Shown: one piece after another, positions 44,602 to 48,151 of the stretch
Layout: every line of letters starts with the position of its first letter
How positions within the stretch are numbered: the first letter of the stretch is position 1
Assembly (NCBI GenBank): GCA_031289315.1
Contig: JAITPR010000002.1
Span: 1 to 48,151 of the forward strand
Reading direction: 5' to 3'
Source: Clostridiaceae bacterium
Lineage (GTDB): Bacteria > Bacillota > Clostridia > Christensenellales > CAG-917
DNA: 48,151 bases
The notes under the pieces: model-generated
Databases searched by the model: none
What the model saw: the letters and a program-made list of their open reading frames with translations, nothing else
What the model was told of the DNA's origin: nothing
Position numbers and translations under genes: made by a program

Positions 44602-44880
44602 CTGTCCCTTGAGCGAAGCGCGTAGCGCAAAGTCGAACTGAGCCGCTAAATTGCGAATGCAATTGACGCACTTATTGAAGCGTAGCGGAGATAAGTGTAG
44701 CGAGGCGGCGCGGGAAAGACCCCTAACCTTTTACGTCTACGGCGAAGCCACCGCATTGTAGGCGGCGAATGCCGCCGTTACCCCGCTTTATGCGGATTGT
44801 ATGTGGGCGTTGCGTAAGAGCGCATGCACCCATTAGGGGACCTTTCGACACGCCGTAAACGGCGGCTCAAGGTGACAGTC
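44602..44880. repeat. Cloverleaf-containing dispersed repeat, copy R2, with inverted partial copy
   Basis: CCTTGAGCG ... AGTCGAAC with insert GAAGCGCGTAGCGC is followed by a three-stem fold (44639-44709) homologous to that in R1: AATTGCGAATGCAATT and ACTTAT/ATAAGT are kept, and the outer stem is GCCGC. At 44825-44880 the core recurs on the opposite strand (reverse-complement reading CACCTTGAGC-CGCCGTTTACGGCG-TGTCGAAAGGTCCCC). Fills the 727-bp spacer between the ECF gene and the large lipoprotein. Confidence 0.75.
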
Positions 44881-44898
44881 TGTAAACCCCCTCCCCTA

Positions 44899-45022
44899 TT
44901 TAGAGAACACATGTTGCGGTGTCTGTACAGAATACAACTTCGCCCCCATTTTGGGGACCTTTTCAGTTTAGAGAACACGTGTTGCGGTGTCTGTACGGAA
45001 TACAATTTCGCCCCCATTTTGG
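44899..45022. repeat. 68-bp tandem repeat, 1.8 copies
   Basis: Unit one starts TTTAGAGAACACATGTTGCG at 44899; unit two at 44967 differs at a few positions and is truncated at about 45022. Each contains ACACRTGT, a palindromic core, and CGCCCCCATTTTGG. No gene is supported in 44478-45204. Confidence 0.85.
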
Positions 45023-45204
45023 TGACTCTTACGGTGTCGCAAATGTATATGCGGCAGAGGATAGCCTCTGCCGCATATATTTTGTTTCGTTTGGTTCTCC
45101 GCGCCTATACGCGCCGTCACTTTTACGTTTCCGCCAGTGGGTTACGTAGGCTTATCCATAAGGTGTCAACCGGGATAACCCTCTATTTTAAGTGACATTC
45201 TATA

Positions 45205-47667
45205 TTATATAGTAACGCCGGAGAGTGATGCGGTGATTGAAACGGAAGCGGTTTTACCACTGCCGAAGTCCGCGGTGATGGTGAGCTTGATGCCGGCGCC
45301 CGAAAGGTTTTCCAACTTTATTGTCGCTTTGGCTTTGAGCAAGTCCTCAATCGAAACGCCGTTCGCGTCAAGGTCAAGGGATGAGCCTGCAAACAAAGTC
45401 TTTACGAAATCTTTGGTTACCGCGTCGGCGTTGATATAGTCGCCGCCACCGGAAACGTTCTTAAGCGAAGTAAACTTGAAGTTTGAAGGCGTGCTTTCGA
45501 ACTTGCCGTACACTGTTCTCACGAGGTCGTCGATGGTGCCGGAGGTGGCTATCGTAATCGAGGTTGCATCAACGCTTACGATGTCCTGTACGGTGTTGAG
45601 AAGCGTTAAAATGCTGATGCCGTAGTAGCCGGCTTCATTGCCGCCGTCAAAGCCCATGAGACCGTCGTTTCTAGAATACAGTGCTTTAATCACAGTATCG
45701 CCGGAGTCTACCGTTATCGTTTTGGTTTTCGAGTCATAGGACGCATTGCCGACAAAACCAATAAAGGTGTAGCCGTCTATGTTAAGCGTTGCCACGATTG
45801 TGGTTAAGTCTATTGCGGCTTTACCGCCTTCTCCTACGGCCTTGGTTTCGCTGTGTATAAGCTTTCCGGCGGAGTCAAGGACGTAGAGGTTAGCATCCGT
45901 CTCGGCAGAGGGACGTGCCGGAGGTGTGAAGCTTTCAAATGCTAAGCTTTGGATAAGGTCAAACCAATTGCCTTTGCCTACGTTTTCAAATGCGCCTTCA
46001 TTGTTACCCAACGTCCAAACGAACGTAGTGATGTCAAAGGTTTTTGTTGTCGTGTAAGTGTCAAAGAACGCTTCAGCAACGCCGACTATAGCCGCATTGT
46101 CCGGGTCGTTCGGATAGATAGCCGCTTTTGTATCGTCGATAAGGAGGGACGCGACTAAGCTAAGTGCATAACGCGCCGCAGTGTCGGCTATACCGCCGTT
46201 TGCACCCGTCACGGTAAGCACGGAGGCTCCGGTAGGACCGTCAAAGCTTATCGTTATCTTCTCGTTGTTGGCGGGGAAGATTATCTCTAATGCCGCTTTG
46301 GTTTGGATTTTGCCGTCTACGCCGGTAATATTGGGAACAATCTTCACGTTCACGCTGTATTGTCCGCCGAGACCGAGAGCGTCAACGGTGTTAGCAAACA
46401 CGGTGTCGCCGATTGTCCAAAAGTCTGCGGGGAACGCGCTGCCTGCCCAAGTTTTGAGTGAATTAGTGGAAGTGGGGTTATAGTTGAGTACAACTAAACC
46501 GGAGGCGATGTTTATAGCGCCGTCAAGGTTGATTTGCGCCGCTTTTGCACCGGTGGGTTTGCTTACGGGGTTCGAAGAGTTTCTGATTTCGATACCGGAG
46601 ATAACGAAGTCTAAGCCCAAATCTTCCACGGTTTTGAGATCCAATTTAAGGGCGATTGTGGAAAGCACGCCGTTGGCATCCGCAGTGTAAGAAAGCTTTA
46701 TGTCGGGGAACACGTTCGCGCCGGTGGACGAGAACAGCAAGCCGAGTAAGGCACCGTTTAGCACGTCGGGTTTTTCGACTATACCTTTAAGCAAGCTGCT
46801 GGCAAGAACGCCTAAGCCGTCGGATATAATGTTAAGTTCATATCCCTTGTTGCCTTTAGTGTCGGTAACCGCGGTTGCGGGAGCCCATTCTGCCACGGGT
46901 CCTAAGGTCTTTAATAGTTCGGAAATTTTAACTTGACCGCCTTCGGCTGAAAGCTCAATTCCCAACATGCTAGAAACTTGACCCAATAAATCGTTGATGT
47001 CAACGCCGGGTATCAAGCCCAAAACCTTATTGATTGTTGAGTCGAGCGAGTAGGCGGGACCGAAGTCGGCGACCACGCTCTTAAGAATGCTCAAAATGGA
47101 ATTATCACCGAGGATTGCTTTTGTTAACTCGCCGCTGATTGCGCTTGCAATTTGGCTTTGTTGCGGAGCATTCGTCGTTTCGCCGTTTGCGTTAAGCCCT
47201 TCCGTAATTATATTGATGGGGATAACGTATGTGTCGGTTCCGCCCAAAGCGGTGGACTTGACGTAGACGTTGGTTGCGTCGCTAATCAAATATGTCAAAT
47301 CAAAATCGACAAAAGCCAGCTTACCGACGATATTAAACGCGGAGTTCTTCCCGCCGTTTGTTTGGTCTAAGAATAAGGTGATCCCCAACGAAACTGGAAC
47401 CGACTGTTCAGCGTCCAAACGAAGCGTTATGTCGAGATTGAACTTTGCGACTATGTCGTTGCTGCCGTTGACGGCTGTGCCGCCTACTCCCTTTGATACA
47501 GAAACAAAGAACTGGTCAAAGAACTTGTCGTAGGCAAGACCGGTGTCCACCGGCTTTTCATCTTTCGTCGGTTTATTCGGCGAATCTTTGTGGCAAGCAG
47601 CCAGTGCAACTATCATTATTACCGCGATTAGCAGTAACAATACTTTTTTGATGTCGAATTTTTTCAT
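45205..47667 (-). CDS. Large secreted lipoprotein of unknown function
   Basis: An 820-residue exported lipoprotein: basic N-terminus, hydrophobic core and lipobox ALAAC (Cys25), then a Lys/Pro-rich spacer. The mature part is rich in beta-prone Ile, Val, Thr and Gly and low in Cys, with alternating amphipathic patterns (FNLDITLRLD, IKLSYTADANG, VTIATSG-like). A segment near 650-685 (DGYTFIGFVGNASYD ... DTVIKALYS) resembles InlB/Listeria-Bacteroides-type beta repeats. No enzyme motif is seen. GGAGG lies nine bases before the ATG and a consensus promoter precedes it. Surface scaffold or binding protein is the most that can be inferred. Confidence 0.85.
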   Translation of the reverse strand: MKKFDIKKVLLLLIAVIMIVALAACHKDSPNKPTKDEKPVDTGLAYDKFFDQFFVSVSKGVGGTAVNGSNDIVAKFNLDITLRLDAEQSVPVSLGITLFLDQTNGGKNSAFNIVGKLAFVDFDLTYLISDATNVYVKSTALGGTDTYVIPINIITEGLNANGETTNAPQQSQIASAISGELTKAILGDNSILSILKSVVADFGPAYSLDSTINKVLGLIPGVDINDLLGQVSSMLGIELSAEGGQVKISELLKTLGPVAEWAPATAVTDTKGNKGYELNIISDGLGVLASSLLKGIVEKPDVLNGALLGLLFSSTGANVFPDIKLSYTADANGVLSTIALKLDLKTVEDLGLDFVISGIEIRNSSNPVSKPTGAKAAQINLDGAINIASGLVVLNYNPTSTNSLKTWAGSAFPADFWTIGDTVFANTVDALGLGGQYSVNVKIVPNITGVDGKIQTKAALEIIFPANNEKITISFDGPTGASVLTVTGANGGIADTAARYALSLVASLLIDDTKAAIYPNDPDNAAIVGVAEAFFDTYTTTKTFDITTFVWTLGNNEGAFENVGKGNWFDLIQSLAFESFTPPARPSAETDANLYVLDSAGKLIHSETKAVGEGGKAAIDLTTIVATLNIDGYTFIGFVGNASYDSKTKTITVDSGDTVIKALYSRNDGLMGFDGGNEAGYYGISILTLLNTVQDIVSVDATSITIATSGTIDDLVRTVYGKFESTPSNFKFTSLKNVSGGGDYINADAVTKDFVKTLFAGSSLDLDANGVSIEDLLKAKATIKLENLSGAGIKLTITADFGSGKTASVSITASLSGVTI

Positions 47668-47701
47668 AGAAAAAACCTCCGTGATACTATTTGGTAATTA
47701 T

Positions 47702-47730
47702 ATTGTAATAGACCTTTCGACAAATGTCAA
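47702..47730 (-). promoter_or_regulatory. Promoter of the large lipoprotein gene
   Basis: On the minus strand TTGACA (47730-47725) and TACAAT (47707-47702) are 17 bp apart, 35 bp upstream of the start codon, with GGAGG between. A strong sigma-A-type promoter. Confidence 0.85.
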
Positions 47731-47922
47731 TAATTATTATTTCAACTTTTTTAAAAACAATGCAAAAAACGTATATTTAGTGCGCCAGTTATTCAAAACG
47801 CAGTGTTTTAACACCATTGCAAGCGGAAATCCTCGTTCGCATAGCGAAGCCCTCGCCTACGGCAATGCTCTAATTGCTTTGAAAAAGTGGATTTCCGTAC
47901 AGACTGCCGTCAATGTGAGCAG

Positions 47923-48043
47923 GTCTTTCAACGACTGTCACCTAAATGTAGGAGGCTCCCAGTCTTTCAACGACTGTCACCTAAATGTAGAAGGGGCTCC
48001 CAGTCTTTCAACGACTGTCACCTAAATGTAGGAGGGGCTCCCA
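47923..48043. repeat. Three tandem 39-41-bp repeats
   Basis: Units at 47923-47961, 47962-48002 and 48003-48043, each starting GTCTTTCAACGACTGTCACC and ending GGCTCCCA. They differ only by a 2-bp gap and one substitution. There are no unique spacers, so this is not a CRISPR array. R3 starts immediately after. Confidence 0.9.
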
Positions 48044-48128
48044 CGTGTCACCTTGAGCGTAGTCGAAAGGTCCCCTCAATAGGTGCGCAAACTTTTACAG
48101 GGTGTTTCCAATGCAACGCGCATAAAGC
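48044..48128. repeat. Dispersed repeat, copy R3 (short form)
   Basis: CGTGTCACCTTGAGCGTAGT runs directly into CGAAAGGTCCCC, without the palindromic insert seen in R1 and R2, then AATAGGTGC and TGCAACGCGCATAAAGC as in R1. It lies at the window edge upstream of the large lipoprotein. Confidence 0.75.
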
Positions 48129-48151
48129 CTGCCCTACTTTTGAAAAAGTGT

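Noticed and set aside
47923..48043. CRISPR array
   Set aside because: Repeats are contiguous with no unique spacers, and no cas gene is in the window.

Overview
The window looks like a chromosomal segment of an anaerobic, Gram-positive, Clostridia-type bacterium (Bacillota), probably gut-associated. Three things point there. First, a dgt-dnaG-rpoD-trmK-nif3-zinc-ribbon gene string follows pyruvate phosphate dikinase. Second, several lipoproteins carry lipoboxes and ribosome binding sites are GGAGG-type. Third, there is a set of alpha-galactosidase, beta-galactosidase and GPH-type sugar symporter. The exact lineage cannot be fixed by eye. I see no transposase, phage gene or CRISPR array.

Layout. 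1-7.5 kb (mostly minus strand): a decayed membrane-anchored FnIII/YDG protein, an HSL-type esterase, a YdcF-like protein, a GPH sugar symporter, a geranylgeranyl-reductase-type flavoprotein and a MoeB/ThiF-rhodanese fusion. 7.9-10.5 kb: a membrane-anchored alpha/beta hydrolase, a 5'-truncated Fic gene, an isochorismatase/nicotinamidase and a methyltransferase. 10.8-17.5 kb (plus): a branched-chain amino acid operon, leuA-cimA-leuC-leuD-leuB. LeuA opens the leucine branch. CimA makes citramalate, and LeuCD and LeuB process both intermediates, so 2-oxobutyrate for isoleucine can be made without threonine. 17.6-25.5 kb: a GLUG-repeat lipoprotein (minus), then a SulP transporter, alpha-galactosidase, acyl carrier protein, HIT protein and tRNA-Arg(CCU) on plus. 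25.5-38.3 kb (minus): beta-galactosidase, the dgt/dnaG/rpoD operon and ppdK. 38.5-40.9 kb (plus): groES-groEL. 41.4-48.1 kb: two hypothetical proteins, an apparently intracellular subtilisin, an ECF S component, a large lipoprotein and repeat-rich spacers.

The most interesting signal lies ahead of leuA. A consensus promoter drives an unannotated 31-codon reading frame with nine Leu, three Ile and one Val codons, followed by a 14-bp-stem terminator. Ten bases near the end of that frame are complementary to the inner 5' arm and loop of the terminator. This is the layout of a ribosome-mediated leucine attenuator, in a group where T-box control would be the usual expectation.

Two dispersed repeat families also stand out. 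One is a roughly 140-bp three-hairpin element placed directly 3' of the SulP, alpha-galactosidase and groEL genes; its stem arms change in a compensatory way between copies. The other is a larger element with a cloverleaf-like fold and a variable palindromic insert, near 21.7, 44.6 and 48.1 kb.
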